From the NCBI RefSeq assembly GCF_965638725.1, contig NC_134949.1, forward strand, positions 122,015,794 through 122,079,793: a DNA stretch of 64,000 bases, in the 5' to 3' direction. This DNA is from Aptenodytes patagonicus (lineage: Eukaryota; Chordata; Aves; Sphenisciformes; Spheniscidae). Shown here piece after piece: positions 36,401 to 42,981 of the stretch (position 1 is its first letter; the number at the start of each line of letters is the position of its first letter). A program made the position numbers and the translations under genes. The notes beneath the pieces were generated by a model that did no database searches, was not told the origin of the DNA, and worked only from the letters and a program-made list of their open reading frames with translations.

Positions 36401-37725
36401 CCAGCAGAATTATTAGCTGAAGCACTGTACAAACACAACTATGCTATTTCTCCAAAAGCTGAGGTCCAGAAACTGCTCAACCACATTCTCCACTATTTGC
36501 GAAGGTTAATCTAATAAACCTTGCGGACGGCTAGATGAACTAACTCTGCAACAGAACACCAGTGACTTCACATGGAGTGTGCTAGGACAACAGGCAGCCC
36601 GACGTGACCTGTGAACACCAGCCACATCAGATGAAGAGAAACTCGACACAAAGTCGCAGGAAAGATGCCCCTCAACCAGCACTGCTGGTTCTGGGGGGAG
36701 GCAGGGGGAGCTACACAGGCGCTGGGCCTAGTACCTGCTCCTGCACAAAGCCAGGTCAGGCTAAACGCATCCTGACCAGCAAGCCACCCAGCTGCAGCGA
36801 GCGCAACACGGGTGCAACAAGTCAGGCACCAGCAATACAGAAGCAGAGGCATTCTACCCGGCTAAACCGGAATTAAACCCGCGGGACATCACCCTGCTGC
36901 TCCCCGGTGCCGGGAGCACGCTGGCCCCGCAGGAGCCGGGTCGGGCCCGGGAAGGGAACGGGGCCGATGGCGGCTGCCGATGGGGCGCTCCCTGCCCGTG
37001 CATCCCCGGCCCCCCGCAGCGCGCACCCAGGGCTCTCCCCCTCTTATGCGACCCCTCGTCACCCCCGTGTCAGACGGGGCAACCCGACTGCCTTAAAAAA
37101 TAAATAAAAGAAGGGTCCCGGCTCTCTTGGGGGACGGGGGGTGCGCAGACGACGGGCGGAGGCCCTGTGCAGGCTGACCAGCTCCGGGTCCCTTCCACCC
37201 CTGCAGGCAGCGAGCCAAAGGCCGCGCGGCCCCGGTGCCCGCGGGCGGCCAGCCCCCCGCCTCACCCTCCTCCTCGTCCTGGAAGCTGAGCAGGCTGGCC
37301 CGCGGCACCTCTTTGTTCTCCCGCGACCGCTTCTTCTCCTTGGAGCGCCCGGCCCCCGGCAGCCCGTTGCCCTGCTGCGGCGGCGGCGGCGGCGGCGGGG
37401 GGGGCAGGAGGGCGGGCGCCGGCAGAGCCCCCAGGCCTGCCCTGTCGCCTCCCAGCAAGCCCAGCCCCAAGCCGAGAGCCGCGCCGTAGCCCGCGGCGCA
37501 GGCGAAGGCCGCGGGGCTACCGGGCAGCGCGAGGGGCACGCAGCCGGCGGGCAGCGGCAAGAGCCCGGGGCCCGCCGCCAGCGCCATGGAGGCCTCGCCG
37601 GGCCCTTCCCCCCCCGCCACGGCCGCCGGCGCCGGCTCCTGAGGCGGCTCCTCGTCGCGCTCCTCGTCCTCCTCCTCCGAGTCGTTCCGCTTCCGCACGT
37701 TCACCCTCCGCGCCTTGCGGAACAT
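9915..37725 (-). CDS. PAXBP1: PAXBP1 (GCFC1), PAX3/PAX7-binding protein 1, complete 18-exon gene
   Basis: Nuclear adaptor known in mammals to link PAX3/PAX7 to H3K4 methyltransferase complexes in muscle precursors. It belongs to the GCFC family, whose other members act in splicing. Coding exons, in transcript order: 37725-37266, 35483-35355, 33686-33510, 32334-32113, 30937-30834, 29985-29765, 28823-28634, 23753-23630, 21325-21226, 20768-20653, 18320-18121, 16110-15966, 15807-15686, 14928-14852, 14588-14522, 12914-12768, 12361-12207, 10032-9915. All phases agree; the total is 2874 nt, or 957 residues, against about 917 in human by memory. The order is a basic start (MFRKARRVNVRKRND), an acidic/low-complexity N-terminus, an acidic run near residue 310, helical mid-regions around 440-560 and a GCFC domain roughly 600-900. 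The start is the ATG at 37725. The frame runs on upstream but reaches no other ATG. Almost all exons match the human protein as I remember it. Confidence 0.97.
10033..12206 (-). other. PAXBP1: PAXBP1 intron 17
   Basis: GT-AG intron of about 2.2 kb with no repeat family recognised. A run of 16 A lies at 10357-10372. No nested gene was seen. Confidence 0.7.
12207..12361 (-). CDS. PAXBP1: PAXBP1 exon 17, residues 868-918
   Basis: Encodes CFPKQWFANLKGDKTISQLE and RYLVHLADTIYRNSIGCSDV, the C-terminal helical part. The acceptor is TGTCTAG and the donor is CGAG then GTAACT. Confidence 0.96.
12603..12629. repeat. A27 homopolymer in PAXBP1 intron 16
   Basis: An uninterrupted run of 27 A on the plus strand (T on the transcript) between exons 16 and 17. 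No retroposed body or target-site duplication is visible, so it looks like a simple repeat. Its length is likely polymorphic or imprecisely sequenced. Confidence 0.9.
12768..12914 (-). CDS. PAXBP1: PAXBP1 exon 16, residues 819-867
   Basis: Encodes LLGNFLQWYGILSNKTLQEL and GLLNRYILMAFQNSEYGE. The exon ends AGT before GTAAGT, so residue 867 is Ser where I remember Asn in human. Confidence 0.97.
12915..14521 (-). other. PAXBP1: PAXBP1 intron 15
   Basis: A 1.6 kb GT-AG intron. No mobile element or second gene is recognised. The short open frames on either strand are unlike known proteins. Confidence 0.7.
14522..14588 (-). CDS. PAXBP1: PAXBP1 exon 15, residues 796-818
   Basis: Encodes ILENKNSGPYLFFQRQFW and SSVK. 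The acceptor is TTTCCAG and the donor is AAG then GTAAGT. Confidence 0.96.
14852..14928 (-). CDS. PAXBP1: PAXBP1 exon 14, residues 771-795
   Basis: Encodes LLKALLLRMRRTLDDDVFMP and LYPK. The acceptor is TTTCAG and the donor is AAAAA then GTAAGT. Two bases carry into an Asn codon. Confidence 0.95.
14929..15685 (-). other. PAXBP1: PAXBP1 intron 13
   Basis: A 757-base GT-AG intron between exons 13 and 14. Nothing beyond AT-rich unique sequence was seen. Confidence 0.7.
15686..15807 (-). CDS. PAXBP1: PAXBP1 exon 13, residues 730-770
   Basis: Encodes ENIWDPFSTTQTSRMV and DGYPSVVNAENKNTQ, almost invariant in vertebrates. The acceptor is CTTACAG and the donor is CACAA then GTAAGT. The preceding intron is only 158 bases. 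Confidence 0.97.
15966..16110 (-). CDS. PAXBP1: PAXBP1 exon 12, residues 682-729
   Basis: Encodes CRDFETMLWFESLLFYGC and LLPTIVERVVLPKLT. It is too short and spliced to appear as an obvious open frame, but it matches the human protein throughout. The acceptor is TTATTAG and the donor is ACAG then GTATAG. Confidence 0.95.
16111..18120 (-). other. PAXBP1: PAXBP1 intron 11
   Basis: A 2.0 kb GT-AG intron between exons 11 and 12. It contains no recognised repeat or gene. Confidence 0.7.
18121..18320 (-). CDS. PAXBP1: PAXBP1 exon 11, residues 615-681
   Basis: Encodes VFEDVLESFYSIDCIKSQF, then SYKDAYIGLCLPKLFNPLIR, near-identical to mammals. This is the start of the GCFC domain proper. The donor is GGAG then GTAAGG. 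Confidence 0.97.
18321..20652 (-). other. PAXBP1: PAXBP1 intron 10
   Basis: A 2.3 kb GT-AG intron. Its only recognised content is a CR1 3' fragment near 18597-18705 in the antisense orientation. Confidence 0.7.
18597..18705 (+). mobile_element. CR1 3'-end fragment in PAXBP1 intron 10
   Basis: The plus strand carries the decayed CR1 3' terminus, including GATCTCCAGGTCCCTTCCAA followed by CCCAAATTATTCTACAA. About 110 bases survive; the left boundary is uncertain. Confidence 0.75.
20653..20768 (-). CDS. PAXBP1: PAXBP1 exon 10, residues 576-614
   Basis: Encodes ARRRQAREQTGKMADHLEGL and SSDDEETSTDVTNFN. This is a basic-then-acidic linker before the GCFC region and carries possible CK2-type serines. 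The acceptor is TTTTCAG and the donor is CGAG then GTTAGA. Confidence 0.95.
21226..21325 (-). CDS. PAXBP1: PAXBP1 exon 9, residues 543-575
   Basis: Encodes KALMAPNLESFGRD and the Arg-rich VKRRTAEREARR. The acceptor is TTTTACAG and the donor is AGAAG then GTAGAG. Confidence 0.94.
21326..23629 (-). other. PAXBP1: PAXBP1 intron 8
   Basis: A 2.3 kb GT-AG intron of unique AT-rich DNA. No gene or recognised mobile element. Confidence 0.65.
23630..23753 (-). CDS. PAXBP1: PAXBP1 exon 8, residues 502-542
   Basis: Encodes VPLINELESAMHQLYKQRAS and RLVQRRQDDIKDESSEF. The donor is TCAA then GTCAGT, with A instead of G at -1. The next exon completes an Asn codon (N-K-A-L-M). Confidence 0.94.
24446..24483. 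repeat. Poly(T) tract
   Basis: Nine T, one C, then 28 T on the plus strand, which is poly(A) on the PAXBP1 transcript strand. No element body was recognised beside it. Confidence 0.9.
25863..25889. repeat. G27 homopolymer
   Basis: Twenty-seven consecutive G on the plus strand. Such a run can form G-quadruplexes and stall polymerases. The PAXBP1 pre-mRNA would carry C here. Length is prone to sequencing and assembly error. Confidence 0.9.
26380..26422. repeat. TG/CA dinucleotide microsatellite
   Basis: TATATGTATGTGTG followed by TATACACACACACA, interrupted once. The halves are partly complementary, so the tract could fold back on itself. Confidence 0.85.
27948..27992. repeat. TA-rich microsatellite next to a perfect palindrome
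   Basis: (TA)n interrupted by TAAATAAA, followed by the 12-base palindrome CAGGAGCTCCTG at 27981-27992. A related AGCTCCTG precedes the tract. Confidence 0.75.
28582..28603. repeat. T22 tract beside exon 7 donor
   Basis: Twenty-two T on plus, hence A22 on the transcript, starting about 30 bases inside PAXBP1 intron 7. Confidence 0.9.
28634..28823 (-). CDS. PAXBP1: PAXBP1 exon 7, residues 438-501
   Basis: Encodes LDSMKELHKANRQQ and GSSGGIGEQYKFLQEMRGYV, predicted helical and possibly coiled-coil. It ends in LLECFSEK. The donor is AAG then GTAAGG. A run of 22 A on the sense strand lies about 30 bases into the following intron. Confidence 0.97.
28824..29764 (-). other. PAXBP1: PAXBP1 intron 6
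   Basis: A 941-base GT-AG intron with no recognised features. Confidence 0.7.
29765..29985 (-). CDS. PAXBP1: PAXBP1 exon 6, residues 365-437
   Basis: Encodes a Tyr/Ser-rich segment (YYQNTYQTLSYGSSYGIPYT), then KTDNTVPFKTPSNEMTPVT and IDLVKKQLKDR, all conserved. The acceptor is CCATTAG and the donor is ACAG then GTAGGA. Confidence 0.97.
29986..30833 (-). other. PAXBP1: PAXBP1 intron 5, GC-AG type
   Basis: An 848-base intron that begins GCACGT at 30833 and ends TTAG at 29986. Protein and frame continuity across exons 5 and 6 leave no in-frame GT alternative. GC-AG introns are a known minority class spliced by the major spliceosome. Confidence 0.85.
30834..30937 (-). CDS. PAXBP1: PAXBP1 exon 5, residues 330-364, followed by a GC splice donor
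   Basis: Encodes IEGSDDEALVAGEQDEELSR and WEQEQIRKGINIPQ. It must end at CCT CAG to stay in frame with exon 6 (VQPSQPAEVN). The intron then begins GCACGT, a GC donor. The nearest GT, four bases on, would shift the frame. Confidence 0.93.
31283..31840 (-). mobile_element. Solo LTR of an endogenous retrovirus in PAXBP1 intron 4
   Basis: The LTR proper is 31288-31835 (548 bases). On plus it begins TGTTGTGGTTTAACC and ends CCAGGACA, so it has TG...CA termini. The flanking 5-mers ACTTC (31283-31287) and CCTTC (31836-31840) differ by one base and look like the target-site duplication. I recognise the family as a common neoavian LTR whose sense strand starts TGTCCTGGTTTC; sense here is minus, the same as PAXBP1. 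An ATTAAA poly(A) signal lies at 31409-31414 (minus). The core TATA region is decayed. No internal retroviral sequence is present. A 5-bp duplication suggests an ERVL-like class, but the exact family name is uncertain. Confidence 0.9.
32113..32334 (-). CDS. PAXBP1: PAXBP1 exon 4, residues 256-329
   Basis: Encodes EIPDAAFIHAARKKRQMARE, then RLVREDENDASDDEDDDEK and KEKSQRQKIAEEIG, nearly identical to mammals. The aspartate/glutamate run is the most acidic part of the protein. The acceptor is TCTCTAG and the donor is ATAG then GTAAAA. Confidence 0.97.
32335..33509 (-). other. PAXBP1: PAXBP1 intron 3
   Basis: A 1.2 kb GT-AG intron; nothing recognisable inside. Confidence 0.7.
33510..33686 (-). 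CDS. PAXBP1: PAXBP1 exon 3, residues 197-255
   Basis: Encodes the acidic MEVESEKEEEKPKAGGAF stretch and ALSSLNVLRP, both strongly conserved. The acceptor is CTTACCAG and the donor is CCCAG then GTTGGT. Confidence 0.95.
33687..35354 (-). other. PAXBP1: PAXBP1 intron 2
   Basis: A 1.7 kb GT-AG intron of unique AT-rich sequence. It has a short local duplication around 35112-35142 (GAGAAGGATGAAGGATCC followed by TAGAAGGATGAA). Confidence 0.65.
35355..35483 (-). CDS. PAXBP1: PAXBP1 exon 2, residues 154-196
   Basis: The acceptor TTTAAAG is pyrimidine-poor near the site. The exon encodes EETEEVFKVKKSSYSKKIVK and on to SPTD, a lysine-rich segment close to the human one. The donor is GATG then GTAACT. 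Confidence 0.93.
35484..37265 (-). other. PAXBP1: PAXBP1 intron 1
   Basis: A 1.8 kb GT-AG intron. Its first part (about 36880-37265) is inside the CpG island and the rest is AT-rich. A short CA microsatellite lies at 35813-35825. No second gene was seen. Confidence 0.7.
37266..37725 (-). CDS. PAXBP1: PAXBP1 exon 1 (coding part), residues 1-153
   Basis: Starts at an ATG with G at -3 and encodes the conserved MFRKARRVNVRKRND. After an acidic segment comes an Ala/Gly/Leu/Pro-rich stretch of about 90 residues that I do not recognise from mammals. It includes nine prolines encoded by a CCG run. The exon ends in the conserved ENKEVPRASLLSFQDEEE. The donor is GAGG then GTGAGG, leaving one base of a split Glu codon. 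Confidence 0.95.
37378..37404. repeat. PAXBP1: CGG trinucleotide repeat coding for polyproline in PAXBP1
   Basis: Seven CGG units on plus (37378-37398) followed by six G. On the coding strand they read as nine proline codons followed by two glutamines. Such repeats expand and contract, so length probably varies between individuals. Confidence 0.9.
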
Positions 37726-38039
37726 CCCGCCGGCCACCGACCCCCCGCGCCGCGCCGCTCCGGCACCGGCACCGCCCGCTCCCGCCACCCCGCGCCGCGG
37801 CCCAGGCCCGGCTCCCCGAGCATGATAGCCGCCGCGCCGGCGGCCACAGCGCCCCCTGCCGCCCGCCGCCCCCTGCCGCCCGTCCGCCAACGGCGAGCGG
37901 CCGCCCGACCATAGAGAGGAGGCGGGGACGGGGGATAGAGCGTGCGCGGCGGGGAGCGTAGAGAGCCGGGGCTAGAGCGGCCCGCCTCACCACCCGCCGC
38001 TCCCCCCCTTCCTTTCCCAGCGGTCGCCGCTGCCGCCAT
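37701..38039 (-). other. Long overlapping upstream ORF in the PAXBP1 leader
   Basis: An ATG lying inside the YY1 motif (38039) opens a 112-codon frame (MAAAATAGKGRGG...). It runs past the PAXBP1 ATG in another frame and stops at 37701-37703. A second in-frame ATG lies at 37823. The frame is translated only if transcription starts upstream of these ATGs. Its composition is that of GC-rich leader DNA, so it may be a chance frame with regulatory effect at most. Confidence 0.5.
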
Positions 38040-38600
38040 CTTGTGTCGAGAAAGCAGCGCGAGCCAGCGCCGCTCGTCACGTGGCCGCGCAGCGCGCGAG
38101 CGGGGAGCGGGGCGGTGGAGGAGCCGCGCGCGGCCCCCGTGGAAGTGCGCCATTGCCGGGGCCGGGGCCGGTGTCCCCGCGGGGTCAGGCGGGGCGCCGA
38201 GCCTCGGCCTCCCCATCCCCGCCCCCCTGGGCCTGTTTTCCACCACCAGCTCGGGGGCGGCGGCGGCAGCGGGCCTCCGGAGAGGGTGCAAATGCCCACG
38301 CGGCGCCCAGCCCCCGTCATCTCCTCGGCGGCGGCCAGGGCGCTCGCCTGAGGCGGGTCTCGCTCCGCGGCTGTGCACGGCCTCTGCCGGAAAAGCCCCT
38401 GTTCTCCCTGAGGAAATCTTGGCTTCTGGCTCGGAGGGGGGGAGCAACGTGGCGGTCGTCTTCGCCAGCGCTAGGCAGTCGCTGTCTTTCAGGTTGCAGG
38501 GCCCTTCGGGGTTCGGTTTCGTCTGGGCTGGGGGCATCCTAAGAAGTCGGTCCGGCCAGCCTTGGCGGCCGCTGCACCGACTAAAAGAAAAACGGCAAGT

Positions 38601-41220
38601 TTGGTGGCAGATGCCGGAAGATCGCCGGGCTTTTTGAAGACGGCCTCTCCCAGTGCAAGTGTTGGGGACTGGAAGGAGCTCTTTTCAGCCTTCCCGCCGT
38701 ATCGGCAGGGCCGGGCTCCCCTGCAGCCGGCCACCTTGGGAGTCTGCCCGGGAGGCGGTGCAGGGGGCCTGGCTGGCCTCCTGCGGGCTATCCTTGCGGC
38801 TGCACAGCAAGATCAACCCCTGCATTGCATTACTTTTGTGCTGTTCTCAATCTGTATTGACTTACCCAAGTCACACCAGAATTACTAGAGGGAAGGAAAA
38901 CTGTAAATTTACAGCTCCTATCTCCGTATTTTTCTGATATGAAAACATCGCCTCGGTTTCCATTCATTGGCATGTCCAGTAATCATACATCAAGGTTAAA
39001 GACTGGCAAATACATACAGGTTGAACCTGATACATGGAGAGTGAAATCATTGTGTATATAAATATTCATTGCTATAAGTACATGGTCAAACATTGTAGGG
39101 TGTTGAGTGTGGTTAAGTGTGAGTATCTTACTCTGGGATTTAACACAGATTCACAAAATCACATAATTATTTATGCAGAGTGATGCTTAATGTACCGTTG
39201 TGTGTAGTTCACATGCAGACAAAAGAAACCTCCACCAACAGAACTAATAACGTATGTGGTATATGTTTGTATACATTGCTCTGAAGAAATTCTGCAAGCT
39301 TCTAACACAAAGCCATATAAAATTGCAATTGGGAGAATCAGGTTCTTGGTATCTGCTGGAGAAGACCAGGGGAGTTGAAAAGATCACTGCAATATTGGTG
39401 CTGTGGATTTCTGCTCTGCATGTAATTGAGAGGAGGATTTTTTTTTTCCTGATTCCAGGAAAATTTCTGCAGTGCTTACTAGGGCACAGGAACAAAAGGT
39501 CTTTTACGTCAGCCTTATTCAGAACACTGCAGTGGCAAAAGTAACTGAAACTGTAATTTGCAGTGTTAGAAAGCCCATGGATTTATTAATTTATTAATCT
39601 CGTGGTTTCTTCCCAACAAGACCAGAACACATACATTCTCAGTTACTGCTACATGCGTGAATTTTGAACAGTAACAGCAGCCAACCACTGCTGTCAATGG
39701 CAATGTGGAAGTACTCTGTTACTCAGCACATTTTTTACTAGAGGGCAGCAGAGCCTCAGTTAGTGAAGTCGCTGAAGATCATTCAGGTTTGATTTTCCCA
39801 GATTATAAAGAGAGGGTTGGTAACATTTAGAAATCAATATATTTGTGTGTGCCAGCTCTTTTTTTTTTTACAACACTATCCTGTGCAGGATTAGTGACTA
39901 GCCAGTTTGTGAAGGCAAGCTTAGTACTCTTGCACAGAGCATGGGATTCCTGGGCAGACTATGAATTACTAGCCTGTGTCTGTAATACATTCCAGGCATG
40001 TAACGTGCTCAGAACACACACGCGCACCCTCCTGCTGCCAGTCTCTGTCAGCCCAGCTCCAGCTCCTAACCGTTTTGTAATGTGTGACACAGTTGTGAGA
40101 GGTATCACTAGAAATACTTGTGATTTGGGGAGAAGGCTTATGGTTTGTTGCCAAGGTGCTGACAAAGGAAACGATGTCTTTACAACAGCTGATTTAATAG
40201 TTCTCTCTCTGAGTTAAATCGAGTTCACTCCCCAGCCTTCAAACACCCGTGTGCTTAAATCTGTTAATTTGCAATTGCAAATGGACCCCATTAATTCATT
40301 AGTTGCCACATTGTTGATTTCAGTGGGAAAGCTCACAGTAATGGAAGGTGTGCGTGTATTTAAGTATTCTGAAAAATTAAGTTTTGCTTCCTAGCAAAAA
40401 CTGCTCCATCGTTGATTACAGTTATAGAAAAAGTCTTTCTTTAAAGTTGTTGAGGCAAATTCATTGGTTCCTCAGAATCTTGATAGCCATTCCCCTCAGT
40501 ACACATATTTTATCCCAGTTTCATGTAATCCTTTGCTGGCAATGCAAGACTGTTAGGACTTGCTATTCCAAAGTCTTTATTGTACTATATGGATGGATCC
40601 CGGCCTTAATCATATCTCATAGAATGCGAGTCCTGCAGACATGGGCAAGGAGCAGATTTTGGGCTATATAAATAGTCCCGACGTATGTTTTTCAGGGGAT
40701 GGCGATCTTTCTCCTGCAGTGCGTCTGAAAATTGTTTGCTACATGTCTGCCAGAAGCCTCGCCTCCCTTATTGGACGAGAGTCGTTGGATGGGGTCTTTC
40801 TGCTTTCTCATAGGGGAGAACAAGAGCAGAGCTTGCCATTATCACAAAAAATGAAGCCAAATTCCCTGCATTTGGGGAAATTGCAGGTGTCAGCACACCC
40901 AGTGTGCAAGAGACACCCTGGGAAAAACACCTTTGTGAGCATGGTGTCTCATCTGTCAGGTGGCCTCTTGCCCAGTCCTTTCCCATGATGTGTGCCGTGG
41001 CTTGGCAGAGAACACAGCTTCCTGGTCATCCCCCAAACACACCTTCGGTTGTGCACTGAGGTTGGAGGCTGCCTGCGTAGCCCGTCCCTGCTTTCATAAG
41101 AGGCTGTGTCACCCAGCCCGAGCAGAGGGTTCCCAGCTGTGATCGAGTACCAGAGGGCAATGACAACCCAGCACTCCCAGTCTGAGTAACCTGTAGCCGC
41201 CTCATACCCCTTGAACCTGA
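38601..41220. other. Spacer between PAXBP1 promoter and CR1
   Basis: The tail of the CpG island gives way to AT-rich DNA. No exon is supported on either strand. Several open frames (for example 39843-40217) have no recognised homology. A T-run near 39864 is the only simple repeat. Confidence 0.5.
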
Positions 41221-41227
41221 CAGCAGC

Positions 41228-41905
41228 GGGCTGTATCGACAGGGGCACAGCCAGTAGATGGAGGGAAGGGATTATTCCCCTTGTCCTGGCACTTAGACTG
41301 CATACGGAGTACTGCATGCGGTTTTGCCCCCCGCAGTGCAAGAAGGATATGGATCAGCTGAAGTGGTCCAGTGGAGAGCCACCAAGATGGTCAGGGGCTG
41401 GTGCATGTGACTGTTGAGAAAAGTGTGAGGGAACTGGGCTTGCTCAGCCTGGAGAAGGGAAGGCTGGGATTAATACATGGAAAAAGGTTTCCCCATGAGG
41501 ACAGGCAGGCAGTGGAGCAGGTTGCCCAAGGAGGTTGTGCAGGCTCCGACCTTGGGGGTTTTGGGGACTCGACTGCAGAAAACCCTGAGCTGCCTGGTCT
41601 GATCCCAGAGGTGGCCCTGCTTGGGGCAGGGGGTTGGCCTGGAGACCTCCTGAACTGCCTGGTCTGATCCCAGAGGTGGCCCTGCTTGGGGCAGGGGGTT
41701 GGCCTGGAGACCTCCTGAACTGCCTGGTCTGATCCCAGAGGTGGCCCTGCTTGGGGCAGGGGGTTGGCCTGGAGACCTCCTGAGCTGCCTGGTCTGATCC
41801 CAGAGGTTGCCCTGCTTGGGGCAGGGGGTTGGCCTGGAGACCTCCTGAGCTGCCGTCTAACCCGAGTGATCCTCCGGGAGGCGCTCAGGTTCTTCTACTG
41901 GAGGT
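41228..41905 (+). mobile_element. CR1 LINE fragment, plus-strand sense, with amplified 3' segment
   Basis: Decayed CR1 matching the end of the reverse-transcriptase frame on plus, recognisable as ELGLLSLEKGRLG near 41430-41470 with frame breaks. The 3' end is expanded by the 65-base tandem array described separately. The end near 41860-41880 resembles a degraded CR1 terminus (TCTAACCCGAGTGAT). Confidence 0.82.
41590..41855 (+). repeat. 65-bp tandem repeat (about 4 copies) within CR1
   Basis: Unit starts at 41590, 41655, 41720 and 41785, with the first few bases of a fifth at 41850. Each begins CTGCCTGGTCTGATCCCAGA. Copies differ by only one or two bases (for example GAGGTTGCC in the fourth instead of GAGGTGGCC). 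The unit is part of the CR1 3' region. Confidence 0.95.
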
Positions 41906-42234
41906 ACACGGTTATGTCTTTTTCTGTCTGAGGCACAACCTTAAAACAAAATTTATCCGCAGATTTCAATTCTTAGCTTACAATATATAAAAAGAATTTG
42001 TACCGATGCTTTCTAAAACAGTCGTTTCACATCTTCTTTGTTCTTTAAGAAAGTGTTTACTGAATTAGTCTGATGAGTCTGTCTTATTTTAAACACCTCC
42101 TTGTAGAGTGCTATCACAGTCAGAACTGTCCATCCCATAACGGCTCCTCCTGGCCAAACCAAATAGACTTGAAGAAGTCCCATCTCTCTCTTAGCAGTTT
42201 GCCATGCCTCTGACTACTGAGTATGTTAAATAAC

Positions 42235-42909
42235 TCAGTAAATGAATGTTACAACATAGCTCTTGTTATCTGAGGTTGAGAAAACATCAGAGTGCAGCAG
42301 GCTGGGAAAGTGCTCCGTGATACTAGAGATGTTTTCCACACTGTACGACTTCAGCAAAGAATATCCATTGAAAAGCGAGGTATCCAGAAAAGAAATATAT
42401 ACAAGCATTTGCCTGTCTTTGTTGTGCACCGCAGGCGAGTCTTCTTTTTCGTTGTTGCTGCTGCTGTAGATGGTTACACTCTGCTCTGGAAATTGTCCCT
42501 TGACCTTGTTTACCCGGAGCTTTCGAAGTCCCCAAATGGCCAAGTACTCTGTTGGGAGAGGAGTGGTGCCACAGAAGGACAGCTTCAAATCCCACACCCT
42601 TGTGAAGTTGAGAAGCATCTCCAGCGCAGAGGTGTCTGTGAACCAAATGGTCAGGTGGCTATTGTAGGTAGTTTTTTCCATGGTAGAAGGCAGCACCGTT
42701 TTGCAATTGCACATCAAGTTTGCCAGGCAGTAATCACAATCATGGATATCCGCCGAGCAGCTGCAGTTGCGAATTGTGTTTTCCTTGGTGAAAATTAGCG
42801 TATGGTTCTTCTGACTTCTCACAAAACTGCCAGTGATGTGTATGCCAAGGAAGCCAGCCAAAATGAGAGCCAGCCAAAAGGAGAAAGCAGAGAAGGCTAT
42901 TGGCTTCAT
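42235..42909 (-). CDS. C21orf62: C21orf62 homologue, predicted secreted glycoprotein
   Basis: A single-exon frame of 224 residues that aligns with human C21orf62 (219 residues) as I remember it, including TLIFT-ENTIRNCSCSADI, CDY-LANLMCNCKTVLP, HLTIWFTDTSAL and the invariant end NKSYVVTFIY. A hydrophobic segment at residues 6-27 is a likely signal peptide. Six cysteines cluster at 49-69 (49, 51, 58, 61, 67, 69), with another at 113. N-glycosylation sequons lie at Asn 35, 48, 101, 193 and 215. The start is the ATG at 42909. The frame runs five codons further up to a TTG, which is not a credible start. Function is unknown in any species I can name. It lies upstream of PAXBP1 in the same orientation, as in human. 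Confidence 0.95.
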   Translation of the reverse strand: MKPIAFSAFSFWLALILAGFLGIHITGSFVRSQKNHTLIFTKENTIRNCSCSADIHDCDYCLANLMCNCKTVLPSTMEKTTYNSHLTIWFTDTSALEMLLNFTRVWDLKLSFCGTTPLPTEYLAIWGLRKLRVNKVKGQFPEQSVTIYSSSNNEKEDSPAVHNKDRQMLVYISFLDTSLFNGYSLLKSYSVENISSITEHFPSLLHSDVFSTSDNKSYVVTFIY

Positions 42910-42981
42910 TAGTACTGGTGCCAAGCTGCCAAGTGTCTCCTCCTTTTACGCAGTGAATTATATCACTTGGCTTTACCTACT
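42910..42981 (-). promoter_or_regulatory. C21orf62: Splice acceptor and 5' UTR part of the C21orf62 coding exon
   Basis: On the minus strand a strong acceptor (TTGTTTTTCCTCAG) ends at 42980, giving 70 nt of 5' UTR before the ATG. This implies at least one non-coding upstream exon at higher coordinates, as in the human gene. Confidence 0.6.

Larger units (their letters stand above)
36900..38600. promoter_or_regulatory. PAXBP1: PAXBP1 CpG-island promoter
   Basis: The densest CpG region of the window, covering exon 1, the 5' UTR and upstream DNA. A canonical YY1 site (CAAGATGGCGGC on the transcript strand) is at 38032-38043. A GTCACGTGGC E-box of USF/TFE type is at 38076-38085. In many vertebrate housekeeping genes a YY1 motif in this orientation sits just downstream of the start site, which would put initiation near 38050 and give a 5' UTR of about 325 nt. 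The island may also drive a divergent plus-strand RNA, as human PAXBP1-AS1 does, but no plus-strand exon could be defined. Confidence 0.8.

Noticed and set aside
37726-37890. Upstream extension of PAXBP1 to an earlier start
   Set aside because: The frame stays open, but the apparent start codon at 37890 is TTG. The conserved protein begins at the ATG at 37725.
37141-37914. 257-codon plus-strand frame opposite PAXBP1 exon 1
   Set aside because: It is the antisense shadow of a GC-rich coding exon. It has no recognisable family and its composition follows the opposite strand.
38600-39600. PAXBP1-AS1-like divergent RNA exon on plus
   Set aside because: A divergent RNA is plausible from the human locus, but no convincing donor-acceptor pair or conserved block could be identified.
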